NCBI GenBank assembly: GCA_019312835.1
Contig: JAFDCJ010000029.1
Coordinates: forward strand, 1-36,150
Direction of reading: 5' to 3'
From: Deltaproteobacteria bacterium
Lineage (GTDB): Bacteria; Desulfobacterota; Desulfobacteria; Desulfobacterales; JAFDCJ01
DNA length: 36,150 nucleotides
In this document: positions 1-6,580 of the stretch, one piece after another
How the letters are laid out: every line of letters starts with the position of its first letter
Position numbering within the stretch: position 1 is the first letter of the stretch
Program-made: the position numbers and the translations under genes
Notes under the pieces: generated by a model
The model's input: only the letters and a program-made list of their open reading frames with translations
Databases searched by the model: none
What the model was told of the DNA's origin: nothing

Positions 1-451
1 GCCACTCTTCAAGCGTCGAATGCATTCCCCGCTTGAGAAGTACCGGTCGCGATGATTGCCCCACCTCTTTGAGTAAGGAAAAATTTTGCATGTTGCGGGT
101 TCCGATTTGCAGCACATCGGCGAATTCAGCCACCCAGGACACGTCCCGGGGATCGATCACTTCGGTAATAATCGGCAGGCCGGTTTCCTGTCCGGCCTGG
201 GCCAGCAATTTCAGCCCCCGCAGGCCTAAGCCCTGAAAGGCGTAAGGCGATGTTCGGGGCTTAAAGGCCCCGCCGCGAAGCATGTCCGCACCGGCCGATT
301 TGACGGCACGGGCAGTCTTTAAAATCTGTGATTCACTTTCAATGCTGCAGGGCCCGGCAATTACAACGAAATCACGGCCAAAGGCGACATCGGCCACATT
401 GATGATGGTGCGCTGGGTTGTCTCACGCACCGTGAGCTTAAGGTTCTTCAT
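1..451 (-). CDS. aroF: 3-deoxy-7-phosphoheptulonate (DAHP) synthase, type I-beta (3' end outside window)
   Basis: The first shikimate-pathway enzyme condenses phosphoenolpyruvate with erythrose 4-phosphate. The 150 codons present read through the AGPCSIE motif (about residues 31-37), then [12 protein letters not shown] and IGTRNMQNF, and finally VLLKRG close to the window edge, which is the type I-beta (AroA/Thermotoga-like) signature. Only about 30 residues precede GPCSIE, so the N-terminal ferredoxin-like regulatory domain of the Thermotoga enzyme is absent and this subunit should be feedback-insensitive by itself. The ATG at 451 is chosen because AAGGA lies 8 nt upstream; an in-frame ATG at 460 would overlap that site. 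The gene follows an ACT-domain gene by 38 nt and probably shares its attenuated transcript. It is the second DAHP synthase here; aroG at 1790 is the I-alpha type. Confidence 0.95.
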   Translation of the reverse strand, partial: MKNLKLTVRETTQRTIINVADVAFGRDFVVIAGPCSIESESQILKTARAVKSAGADMLRGGAFKPRTSPYAFQGLGLRGLKLLAQAGQETGLPIITEVIDPRDVSWVAEFADVLQIGTRNMQNFSLLKEVGQSSRPVLLKRGMHSTLEEW

Positions 452-489
452 GATTGCCATCCTTAAAAAATATGCAGTTTGCCGAGAGA

Positions 490-933
490 TCAGCCGGTCG
501 CCGCGAGTCTGTTGAAGCTGTCGCGATCGACCAGTTGAACTTCTTTTTGCTTGAGCACCTCGATGGCCCTGTCGTTGTCGTCGAAACGGAAAATCATGAT
601 GGCTTTGCCCGAATCCATTCCGGCCAATGCGTAGCCGTATTTGATTTTGATCCTGGCTTCCATTAACCGTTCCAGCAGATCGGCCAGCTGCCCGGGCTTA
701 TCTTCCATTTGTACCGCAACCACGTCATCAACCCGCGCAGGGATGTCTTTTCTCATTAAGATTTGCCGGGCCGTGGATGTGTCGGATACCAGTACCCGCA
801 ATTCGCCGAAGTGCCCCGTATCAACCAGGGTTAAGGCTCTAAGGTTGATGCCTTCGTCTCCCAAGGCACGGGTAAATTCATACAGGCGGTCGTGGGAATT
901 TTCAATTTGCACTGAGATCTGTTTTAGTTTCAT
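490..933 (-). CDS. Tandem ACT-domain protein (putative regulatory subunit)
   Basis: This 147-residue soluble protein consists of two ACT-like halves, about residues 1-70 and 71-143. The second half shows the typical start [22 protein letters not shown] domains bind amino acids and regulate enzymes of amino-acid metabolism. Similar proteins in deltaproteobacteria are often found beside phenylacetate-CoA ligase, but here the neighbour is a DAHP synthase lacking its own regulatory domain. A trans-acting feedback subunit for that enzyme is therefore an attractive inference, not a demonstrated fact. The start has a strong AGGAGG site 5 nt upstream. The gene is the first full-length cistron after the Phe-rich leader at 1258-1341. 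Confidence 0.88.
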   Translation of the reverse strand: MKLKQISVQIENSHDRLYEFTRALGDEGINLRALTLVDTGHFGELRVLVSDTSTARQILMRKDIPARVDDVVAVQMEDKPGQLADLLERLMEARIKIKYGYALAGMDSGKAIMIFRFDDNDRAIEVLKQKEVQLVDRDSFNRLAATG

Positions 934-1020
934 GGGTTCCTCCTATTGTTAGAGAATTTGAATAAAAATTGATGTGTACTCAACATATTAATTTAACTTA
1001 TTTCTGCATTAGTCTGATCG

Positions 1021-1085
1021 TTTCAGGTGTCAGGTTCCAGGTGTCAGTTTTTCCGCAAGTTCATCCTGACACCTGACACCTGAAA
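1021..1085. repeat. Inverted repeat built of 7-bp units (TGTCAGG family)
   Basis: The left arm (1021-1047) contains three near copies of CAGGTGT. The right arm (1066-1085) reads CTGACACCTGACACCTGAAA, its reverse complement minus one unit. It lies in the leader of the ACT-aroF transcript, downstream of the attenuator. The same family recurs at 19405-19524. Confidence 0.8.
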
Positions 1086-1159
1086 CCTAATTACAAGTTC
1101 ACCCTAATTGTTGGAAGAATCGGCAAACTTTCATGACAAAATCCATTCACGCCGAGGAC

Positions 1160-1192
1160 AAAACAAAAGCCCCGGGAGGGTCCCCAGGGCTT
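1160..1192 (-). terminator. Second terminator-like hairpin of the Phe leader
   Basis: Read on the minus strand, AAGCCCTGGG (1192-1183) pairs with CCCGGGGCTT (1176-1167) in 10 bp with one G-T, around a 6-nt loop, followed by TTGTTTTG. It sits 16 nt after the attenuator terminator and may reinforce it. Confidence 0.65.
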
Positions 1193-1201
1193 TATGCAAA
1201 T

Positions 1202-1233
1202 AAAAACACCGGGTGGCAGTCAGGTCCACCCGG
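1202..1233 (-). terminator. Attenuator terminator of the Phe-rich leader (3:4 hairpin)
   Basis: On the minus strand CCGGGTGG (1233-1226) pairs perfectly with CCACCCGG (1216-1209) around a 9-nt loop, followed by TGTTTTTA. It lies 25 nt beyond the leader-peptide stop codon, as expected for an intrinsic attenuator terminator. Confidence 0.85.
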
Positions 1234-1302
1234 GGCGTTAACGATCAGTTTTTGGCGTTAAGCAGCCGGATGGACGCTTCTAAAGCTAAGAAAGAAGCGT
1301 CC
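1224..1302 (-). promoter_or_regulatory. Ribosome-mediated attenuator, pause and antiterminator segments (Phe type)
   Basis: Three alternative helices are visible on the minus strand. Region 1 GGACGCTTC (1302-1294) pairs with region 2 GAAGCGTCC (1280-1272), 9 bp. Region 2 GTCCATCCGG (1275-1266) can instead pair with region 3 CCGGGTGGAC (1233-1224), 10 bp with one G-T wobble. Region 3 is also the 5' arm of the terminator at 1202-1233. The Phe codons 16 and 17 (1296-1291) overlap region 1, so stalling there would free region 2 and allow read-through. A ribosome reaching the stop codon would cover region 2 and permit termination. Confidence 0.88.
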
Positions 1303-1341
1303 GAAATCAAAGTATCCCGTGTTGGCGTAAAGCGTGTTCAT
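1258..1341 (-). CDS. Phe-rich leader peptide of the ACT-aroF attenuator
   Basis: A 27-codon open frame starts at ATG 1341 with GGAG 8 nt upstream and ends at TAA 1258-1260. It contains five Phe (positions 11, 13, 16, 17, 20) and two Tyr (5, 10), including the run GYFDFGRFF. The codons overlap the pause hairpin of the downstream attenuator. Composition, length, position just after a promoter and fit with the alternative hairpins identify it as a leader peptide sensing charged tRNA-Phe (and perhaps tRNA-Tyr). It is too short for ordinary gene callers. Confidence 0.87.
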   Translation of the reverse strand: MNTLYANTGYFDFGRFFLSFRSVHPAA

Positions 1342-1370
1342 CTTTGCTGCTCCATTGACATTTAAAGATT

Positions 1371-1398
1371 AATATATAAATTCCAATTTAAATGTCAA
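1371..1398 (-). promoter_or_regulatory. Sigma-70 promoter of the Phe leader and ACT-aroF transcript
   Basis: On the minus strand a perfect TTGACA (1398-1393) is followed after 16 nt by TATATT (1376-1371). The start of transcription would be near 1364, about 23 nt before the leader ATG. Its -35 box lies back to back with that of the rightward promoter, 10 bp away. Confidence 0.75.
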
Positions 1399-1408
1399 TA
1401 CTTTTTTG

Positions 1409-1435
1409 TTGACACGCTGTCGGCATTCAGATAAA
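1409..1435 (+). promoter_or_regulatory. Candidate promoter of the Tyr leader and aroG operon
   Basis: TTGACA at 1409-1414 is followed by GATAAA at 1430-1435 (15-nt spacer). The -10 box is poor and the spacer short, so the exact -10 is uncertain. The position, about 40 nt before the Tyr-rich leader, fits. Confidence 0.5.
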
Positions 1436-1475
1436 CGATGCCCTGGAACCAAACCGAAAGAACCACCGAGCGATG

Positions 1476-1553
1476 ATGAATTATTCAGGCAGCTTTAATT
1501 TTTATTATTACCGGTATTATTTTTATCGGACCGGTCTGCCTGAAGTGCGCTGA
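1476..1553 (+). CDS. Tyr-rich leader peptide of the aroG operon attenuator
   Basis: A 25-codon open frame runs from ATG 1476 (an ATG at 1473 is also in frame) to TGA 1551-1553. It holds seven Tyr (3, 10, 11, 12, 14, 15, 17) and three Phe (7, 9, 16), with the core FNFYYYRYYFY. The Tyr codons fall in the loop between regions 1 and 2 of the following attenuator, which is the position needed for ribosome stalling. The ribosome binding site is weak (GAG 5 nt upstream). A short frame beginning at ATG 1438 ends in the overlapping ATGATGA, so translational coupling is possible if transcription starts early enough. Confidence 0.87.
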   Translation: MNYSGSFNFYYYRYYFYRTGLPEVR

Positions 1554-1617
1554 AAAGTAAAAGACAAATTCCAAAGCGTTCTAAACCGTGGGCAGACCTT
1601 CAACCCACGGTTTTTTT
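1484..1617 (+). promoter_or_regulatory. Ribosome-mediated attenuator of the aroG operon (Tyr type)
   Basis: Region 1 TTCAGGCAG (1484-1492) pairs perfectly with region 2 CTGCCTGAA (1536-1544). Region 2 GGTCTGCC (1533-1540) alternatively pairs perfectly with region 3 GGCAGACC (1591-1598), which includes two bases of the terminator stem and its loop. The terminator is at 1583-1617. Stalling at the Tyr codons (1503-1526) frees region 2 and favours the antiterminator; translation to the stop at 1551 covers it and allows termination. An additional ACCGGT:ACCGGT helix (1510-1515 with 1530-1535) lies inside the 1:2 loop. Confidence 0.88.
1583..1617 (+). terminator. Attenuator terminator ahead of aroG
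   Basis: AAACCGTGGG (1583-1592) pairs perfectly with CCCACGGTTT (1604-1613) around an 11-nt loop, with seven T at 1611-1617. It lies 172 nt before the aroG start. Confidence 0.9.
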
Positions 1618-1789
1618 ATTTTAGAATCTGATCGGCACAGCCTAACCCGTGCATGCCGGAAAATAGCCCAAAGTCGTCAGCGAACCACTGAAGCCGTTGA
1701 ATGATCTTCGCCTTTGTGACGTTGCGTCTTGGTGGTGAAAACATTGCGGCATGATATAAAAAACTACAACAAAGGTACCGGGGTGAAAA

Positions 1790-2878
1790 ATGATGAAACC
1801 AACAGACGATCTTCGCGTCAAAGGCTACCAACAACTCATGGAGCCCAGCAAGTTGAAGCAGGAACTTGCCGTAAGCCAGGCCGCGCACAGCACGGTCCTT
1901 TCGGGCAGGCAGGCCATTGAAAACATATTGGTCAGAAAAGACCAACGCCTTCTGGTGATTGTCGGTCCCTGTTCCATTCACGATGAAAAGGCTGCTTACG
2001 AGTATGCCGAAAAACTGCAAAAACTCGGAGATGCGGTCAGCGAAGCGCTGTTTGTCGTCATGCGGGTTTATTTTGAAAAGCCCCGTACCAGCGTGGGGTG
2101 GAAGGGATTGATTAACGATCCGCGGCTGGACGGAACCTGTGACATTCCCGATGGCTTGCGCAAAGCCCGTCAGATCCTGCTGCGGATCAATGAGATCGGC
2201 GTTCCCGCTGCCACCGAATTCCTTGAGACCATCACCCCGCAATACGTTGCAGATCTGGTAAGCTGGGCCTGTATCGGTGCCCGAACCACCGAATCGCAAA
2301 CCCACCGCGAAATGGCCAGCGGTCTTTCGATGCCCGTTGGATTCAAGAACGGGACCGACGGCAAACTTGCCGCGGCCATCAATGCCATTCTAGCAGCCAA
2401 AACGCCGCAGAGTTTTCTGGGCATCGATCAAAACGGTCATACCTGTGTCGTGAAAACCGGTGGTAATCCGTGGGCCCACATCGTTTTGCGCGGGGGGCAG
2501 CAGCCCAATTACGATCCGATCAGCATCGAACAGGCCCGCCTGAAGCTGATTGAGAAAGACCTGCGCGAAAACATCATGGTGGATTGCTCCCATGGAAACT
2601 CAATGAAAAAATACCAGGGCCAGGCCATTGTCTGGCGAAATGTGATCGATCAGTATATCGCGGGCAACGATTCGGTGATTGGGCTGATGCTCGAAAGCAA
2701 TCTGTTTGAGGGCAATCAGAAATTCAGCGGCGATATATCCGCTTTAAAATACGGTGTATCCATAACGGATGAATGCATTTCCTGGGAAACTACCGAACAC
2801 CTGCTGCTGTCGGCGACCGAAAAGCTGGTGAATTCTTCAAAATTGAGCAGCAGCGAGAGATGGGTTCAGTCCCTATGA
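1790..2878 (+). CDS. aroG: DAHP synthase, type I-alpha (AroFGH family)
   Basis: This 362-residue enzyme catalyses the entry step of the shikimate pathway. It shows VGPCSIHD, MRVYFEKPRTSVGWKG, the IGARTTESQTHRE segment, PVGFKNGTDG and MVDCSHGNS, all typical of the feedback-inhibited enterobacterial AroF/G/H type, and its length matches. Which amino acid inhibits it cannot be read from the sequence. The Tyr-rich leader upstream and tyrA at the operon end suggest a Tyr-linked isoenzyme. GGGGTGA precedes the start; an ATG one codon later is equivalent. Its stop overlaps the aroB start as ATGA. The symbol marks the subfamily only. Confidence 0.95.
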   Translation: MMKPTDDLRVKGYQQLMEPSKLKQELAVSQAAHSTVLSGRQAIENILVRKDQRLLVIVGPCSIHDEKAAYEYAEKLQKLGDAVSEALFVVMRVYFEKPRTSVGWKGLINDPRLDGTCDIPDGLRKARQILLRINEIGVPAATEFLETITPQYVADLVSWACIGARTTESQTHREMASGLSMPVGFKNGTDGKLAAAINAILAAKTPQSFLGIDQNGHTCVVKTGGNPWAHIVLRGGQQPNYDPISIEQARLKLIEKDLRENIMVDCSHGNSMKKYQGQAIVWRNVIDQYIAGNDSVIGLMLESNLFEGNQKFSGDISALKYGVSITDECISWETTEHLLLSATEKLVNSSKLSSSERWVQSL

Positions 2879-3903
2879 AAACCGTCGAACTGAATACCCC
2901 GATTGGTCAATCCACCATTTTGGTTGGCGAGCGGTTGGAACATCTCAGCAGATACCTGCCCGTAAAGATGCCGATTATCATCACGGATACCAATGTCGAA
3001 AAACACTGGGGCCACTATTTCCCTTCCGGCGCGGTTATAACAATCGATACCGGCGAAGGGATTAAAACCCTGGCTACCGCTGGTTTCTTATATGATAAGC
3101 TCCTGGCGCTGGGTGCCGATCGATCGTCTTTTATCGTCGGCATCGGTGGCGGTATCGTCTGTGATATTGCCGGATTTGTGGCCTCGACGTATATGCGCGG
3201 GCTAAGGTTCGGCTTTGTATCGACCACGCTTCTTTCCCAGGTGGATGCCAGCGTTGGTGGTAAAAACGGTGTTAATTTTGGCGGCTATAAAAATATTGTC
3301 GGGGTGTTCAGCCAACCCGAATTTGTCATCTGCGATCATCATTTGTTGAAGACCCTGTCTCAGAGGGAATTTCAGAGCGGTCTGGCCGAGGTCGTTAAGC
3401 ACGGGGCCATTGCAGATCGTCAGCTGTTTGAATATCTGGAGGAAAATTGGAACAGGGTTCTGGAACATGATCCGGCGGTTATCGAAAAAGTGGTCTACGA
3501 CTCGGTGATGATTAAATCAACCATCGTTAACCGGGATGCGACGGAACAAGGCGAGCGGCGCAAGCTCAACTTCGGACATACCCTGGGGCATGCGATTGAG
3601 AAAGTGCTGCAGGTGTTGCACGGAGAGGCGATAAGTGCCGGCATGGTCCTGGCTGCAAAGCTATCGGAAAAAAAGGCGGATTTAAAACCGCAAGACACAG
3701 CGCGACTTTGCGACCTGCTTGAGCACTTCCAGTTGCCGGTGCGGCTTGAATTCGACCGGCAAGATGTATTCGAAGCCATTGGCAAAGACAAAAAAAGGGA
3801 AGGGGCGCGCCTTAAATTCGTTCTGCTCAAGGAAATAGGTCAAGCGGTCGTTACGGAACTCTCTATCCGGGAACTAGAAGACGGTTTACCCTTTGATGTG
3901 TGA
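2875..3903 (+). CDS. aroB: 3-dehydroquinate synthase
   Basis: AroB converts DAHP to 3-dehydroquinate using NAD and a divalent metal. The 342-residue protein has the nucleotide-binding GIGGGIVCDIAGFVAS, the STTLLSQVDASVGGKNGVN segment, LAEVVKHG, and the metal-ligand segment LNFGHTLGHAIE with a second HGEAIS motif. The start at 2875 gives an ATGA overlap with the aroG stop and a normal family N-terminus (KTVELNTPIGQSTILVG). An upstream in-frame extension would only read through aroG out of frame. An ATG at 2860 is a minor alternative. It is translationally coupled to aroG. Confidence 0.96.
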   Translation: MKTVELNTPIGQSTILVGERLEHLSRYLPVKMPIIITDTNVEKHWGHYFPSGAVITIDTGEGIKTLATAGFLYDKLLALGADRSSFIVGIGGGIVCDIAGFVASTYMRGLRFGFVSTTLLSQVDASVGGKNGVNFGGYKNIVGVFSQPEFVICDHHLLKTLSQREFQSGLAEVVKHGAIADRQLFEYLEENWNRVLEHDPAVIEKVVYDSVMIKSTIVNRDATEQGERRKLNFGHTLGHAIEKVLQVLHGEAISAGMVLAAKLSEKKADLKPQDTARLCDLLEHFQLPVRLEFDRQDVFEAIGKDKKREGARLKFVLLKEIGQAVVTELSIRELEDGLPFDV

Positions 3904-3907
3904 GATT

Positions 3908-4984
3908 ATGAAGGAAATTGAAAAATTACGTCGACGTATCGACGAAATCGATGATCAACTCCTTGAATTGATCAACCAGCGTTTGATGGTCGCCAGAAAT
4001 ATAGGGGATATCAAGAGCCGCTTTGGTGCGGCAGTCGTCGACGCCCGGCGCGAGAACCAGATCTATCAAAGGCTTTCATCACTGAATGGGGGGCCTTTGA
4101 AGGAGGCGGCCCTTCATCGAATATTTCAAGCCCTCATCGCTGCGGGCCGGGGAATCCAAAGCCCGTTGAAAAAAGGAAGCCTTGTGCCTTTGTACGTTGT
4201 CATCGGCAATCCCGTCGGTCACAGCCTGAGTCCGGTTATGCACAACAGTGCGCTGGCCCATGAAGGGCTGGGTGGATGTTATTTGGCTTGCCAGGTCAAA
4301 GATATTGCGGCGGCTGTTGCCGGAATCAGGGGCCTCGGTATTCGCGGTGCCAGCATTACCATTCCCCATAAAGTGTCTGTCATGGAATATCTGGATGAAG
4401 TGGATCCAATGGCCACAGATATTGGGGCCGTCAATACGATTGTCAATCAAGACGGAATTCTTTATGGATATAATTCGGACTGTGCGGGTGGCGTTCAGGC
4501 GATTTCCGATAAGACCGTGATAAAGGACAAGGACGTGGCAATAATAGGCGCCGGCGGAGGTGCGCGTGCACTGGGGTTCGGGTTGAAGAGAGAAGGGGGC
4601 GTCGTGACCATCATTAACCGCACGCCTTCAAGGGGCGAAAAGCTCGCAGGGGATCTGGGATGCCGCTTTAGGCCGCTGGCGGAAGTAAACGAGCTGCCCT
4701 ATCACATCGTCGTCAACGCCACGCCGGCAGGAATGACGCCGGATGTCGATGGCATACCCCTGTCATCCAGCCTGTTGGAACCCGAAACGGTCGTTATGGA
4801 TATGGTCTACAACCCGTTGCAGACCCGTTTTTTGAAGGAGGCGCAAAGCCGTGGATGTGTTACGGTAGATGGTGTTGCCATGTTCGTCCACCAGGGCGCC
4901 GTTCAGTTCGAGTTGTGGACATCGCTGGCGGCGCCGGTTGATATCATGCGCCAAGTTGTGCTTGAAGAACTTGAAAGCCGGTAA
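3908..4984 (+). CDS. aroE: Chorismate mutase-shikimate dehydrogenase fusion
   Basis: Residues 1 to about 85 form an AroQ-type chorismate mutase. The helix LRRRIDEIDDQLLELINQR, the ARNIGDIK stretch, DARRENQ and a terminal GRGIQ supply the expected Arg, Lys, Asp/Glu and Gln ligands. From about residue 92 a complete AroE follows: GNPVGHSLSPVMHN, SITIPHKV, GAVNTI, YNSD, the NADP loop GAGGGARALG, NRTPSR, NATPAGM and a C-terminal QFELWT. The two activities are not consecutive in the pathway: AroE acts before and chorismate mutase after chorismate. The start is uncertain: ATG 3908, or ATG 3896 overlapping aroB by 8 nt. Position 3908 gives the usual mutase N-terminus. Confidence 0.92.
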   Translation: MKEIEKLRRRIDEIDDQLLELINQRLMVARNIGDIKSRFGAAVVDARRENQIYQRLSSLNGGPLKEAALHRIFQALIAAGRGIQSPLKKGSLVPLYVVIGNPVGHSLSPVMHNSALAHEGLGGCYLACQVKDIAAAVAGIRGLGIRGASITIPHKVSVMEYLDEVDPMATDIGAVNTIVNQDGILYGYNSDCAGGVQAISDKTVIKDKDVAIIGAGGGARALGFGLKREGGVVTIINRTPSRGEKLAGDLGCRFRPLAEVNELPYHIVVNATPAGMTPDVDGIPLSSSLLEPETVVMDMVYNPLQTRFLKEAQSRGCVTVDGVAMFVHQGAVQFELWTSLAAPVDIMRQVVLEELESR

Positions 4985-4988
4985 ATGC

Positions 4989-5119
4989 GGTTCAAAGGTT
5001 CAGGGTTCTATATTGTTGGAGGTTTGAGGTTGGAGGTCTGAGGCAAATAAGGTCCGATTCTTTTTTGCCTCCAGCCTAAAGCGAAGCGCTCCTCTAACCT
5101 CAGACCCTTAACCCTGAAC
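4989..5119. repeat. Nested inverted repeat of tandem-unit arms between aroE and aroA
   Basis: GTTCAGGGTT (4998-5007) pairs perfectly with AACCCTGAAC (5110-5119). Inside, units of the type GGAGGTTTGAGG (5018-5043) face CCTCCAGCC and CCTCTAACCTCAGACC (5078-5106). The right arm ends 12 nt before the aroA ATG, so the element supplies the aroA ribosome-binding region, which lacks a good Shine-Dalgarno sequence. The same GGAGGTTTGAGG units occur inside the kinase gene at 31620-31650. Confidence 0.75.
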
Positions 5120-5131
5120 GGTTAAGACGCT

Positions 5132-6406
5132 ATGATCGAAATAAAATCCAACAACATGAAGCCCAGGTGCGATATTACCGTGCCGGGTTCGAAAAGCTTC
5201 ACCCACAGGATGCTGATTGCCTCGGCCCTTTCCAACGGCAGGTGTCTGATTGACAATGCGCTTCTAAGTGAAGATACGCTGCTGACGCTGAAGGCCCTGA
5301 GGCAGATGGGCATTCGAATCGAGGAAACAAGCGATCATCAGTTGGCGGTTTACGGTGGCAGCGGAAAGTTCGAGCCAAGCCCTGAGCCCCTCTATCTCGG
5401 CAATTCCGGCACCTCCATCCGTCTGCTGACTGCCATATGCGCCCTTGGCAAGAACCCCTATACGCTCATGGGCAATGAGCGCATGGCCGAACGGCCCATT
5501 CAGGCGCTGATCGATGCCTTACGGCAAATCGGGGTAAAAGCCCGTTCAACCAATGACAATGGCTGCCCACCGGTTGAAGTTAACGGGAGACATCTATCGG
5601 GGTCCACAGTCTCAATAAATTGCCGGACCAGCAGCCAGTACCTTACCGGGCTTTTGCTGATGGCTCCCCGTACTGAAAGGGGTTTGAAAATAAGGGTGAC
5701 AGATGGACCGGTTTCAAGACCGTATGTGGATATGACAATACAGGTCATGGCTGCATTCGGGATAGAGATTGATCGGCAGGGCTACCAGGATTTCCAGGTC
5801 GCCGGCCGGCAGACATATCGGTCAGGGATCTATACGGTTGAAGCCGATGCGTCCCAGGCCGGCTATTTCTGGGCTGCGGCCGCAATCTGTCACAAGACTG
5901 TCAAGGTCAACGGTGTCCGTCAAGAATCTTGCCAGGGAGACATTAAATTTTCCAAAGTTTTAGAATCCATGGGTTGCGCCGTCAAAAACGAGCCCGACGG
6001 CATTACGGTTATCGGGGGCGACCGGCTGCAGGCGCTGGAGGTCGATATGGGCGACATGCCGGACATGGTTCCCACCCTGGCAGCGGTGGCCGCCTTTGCG
6101 CAGGGGACCACTGTCATTACCAATGTATCCCATTTAAAAGCCAAAGAAAGCGACCGCCTGAGCGCGGTCGCCAATGAGCTAAAAAAAATGGGCATCACGG
6201 CCCACTGCACTGCTGACGAACTGACCGTTGAGGGCGGACAACCCCGGGGCGCCGACATCGAAACATACGGTGACCACCGGATCGCGATGAGCTTTGCGGT
6301 CGCAGGGTTGGCGGCTTCCGGAATGGTTATCAAAGACGCGCATTGTGTCGAAAAATCATTTCCGAATTTCTGGGAAGTTTTTGAGGGGATGTATACAGAG
6401 GGTTAA
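5132..6406 (+). CDS. aroA: 3-phosphoshikimate 1-carboxyvinyltransferase (EPSP synthase)
   Basis: EPSP synthase transfers enolpyruvyl from PEP to shikimate 3-phosphate. The 424-residue protein has the normal length and motifs: VPGSKSFTHRMLIASAL near the N-terminus, LGNSGTSIRLL, DGPVSRPYVDMT, the catalytic-Asp region GDMPDMVPTLAA, HLKAKESDRL and YGDHRIAMSFAV. The ATG at 5132 gives the family N-terminus although no strong ribosome site precedes it, because a repeat element abuts the gene. It is the fourth gene of the aroG operon, 147 nt after aroE; the gap is entirely repeat sequence. Confidence 0.96.
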   Translation: MIEIKSNNMKPRCDITVPGSKSFTHRMLIASALSNGRCLIDNALLSEDTLLTLKALRQMGIRIEETSDHQLAVYGGSGKFEPSPEPLYLGNSGTSIRLLTAICALGKNPYTLMGNERMAERPIQALIDALRQIGVKARSTNDNGCPPVEVNGRHLSGSTVSINCRTSSQYLTGLLLMAPRTERGLKIRVTDGPVSRPYVDMTIQVMAAFGIEIDRQGYQDFQVAGRQTYRSGIYTVEADASQAGYFWAAAAICHKTVKVNGVRQESCQGDIKFSKVLESMGCAVKNEPDGITVIGGDRLQALEVDMGDMPDMVPTLAAVAAFAQGTTVITNVSHLKAKESDRLSAVANELKKMGITAHCTADELTVEGGQPRGADIETYGDHRIAMSFAVAGLAASGMVIKDAHCVEKSFPNFWEVFEGMYTEG

Positions 6407-6409
6407 AAG

Positions 6410-6554
6410 GTGCAGGGTTCAAGGTTCACAACTTGAGATATCAGGGCTTCAGCAGAGGGGCGCCATCGTACCCGTTAAATTAGAGTCGTCTCTGAATTTG
6501 GTCGATTTTCACCGTCTGGTCCGCAACCTGCGGTTATTGAAGCCTGAAACCTAA
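6410..6554. repeat. Degenerate inverted repeat between aroA and aroC
   Basis: Left-arm units GGTGCAGGGTTCAAGGTTCA and TCAGGGCTTCAG (6410-6452) face TTGAAGCCTGAAACCTAA (6537-6554). Pairing is imperfect. It resembles the elements at 4989 and 35334. Confidence 0.5.
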
Positions 6555-6580
6555 TTTTGGAACAAGGGGAGATAACATAT

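Noticed and set aside
1438-1476. Twelve-codon frame with one Trp just upstream of the Tyr-rich leader
   Set aside because: One Trp is not enough to suggest a Trp leader, and the frame may lie upstream of the transcription start.
1616-2305. 229-codon frame antisense to aroG
   Set aside because: It is a shadow of a strongly conserved gene; composition and lack of motifs argue against coding.
2773-2874. 34-codon N-terminal extension of AroB
   Set aside because: It lies inside aroG in another frame; the ATGA overlap at 2875 gives the normal AroB start.
4402-4409. TGGATCCA inside aroE, and another in the gene at 18862
   Set aside because: Single copies inside coding sequence without AT-rich palindromic flanks are expected by chance and are not counted as operators.
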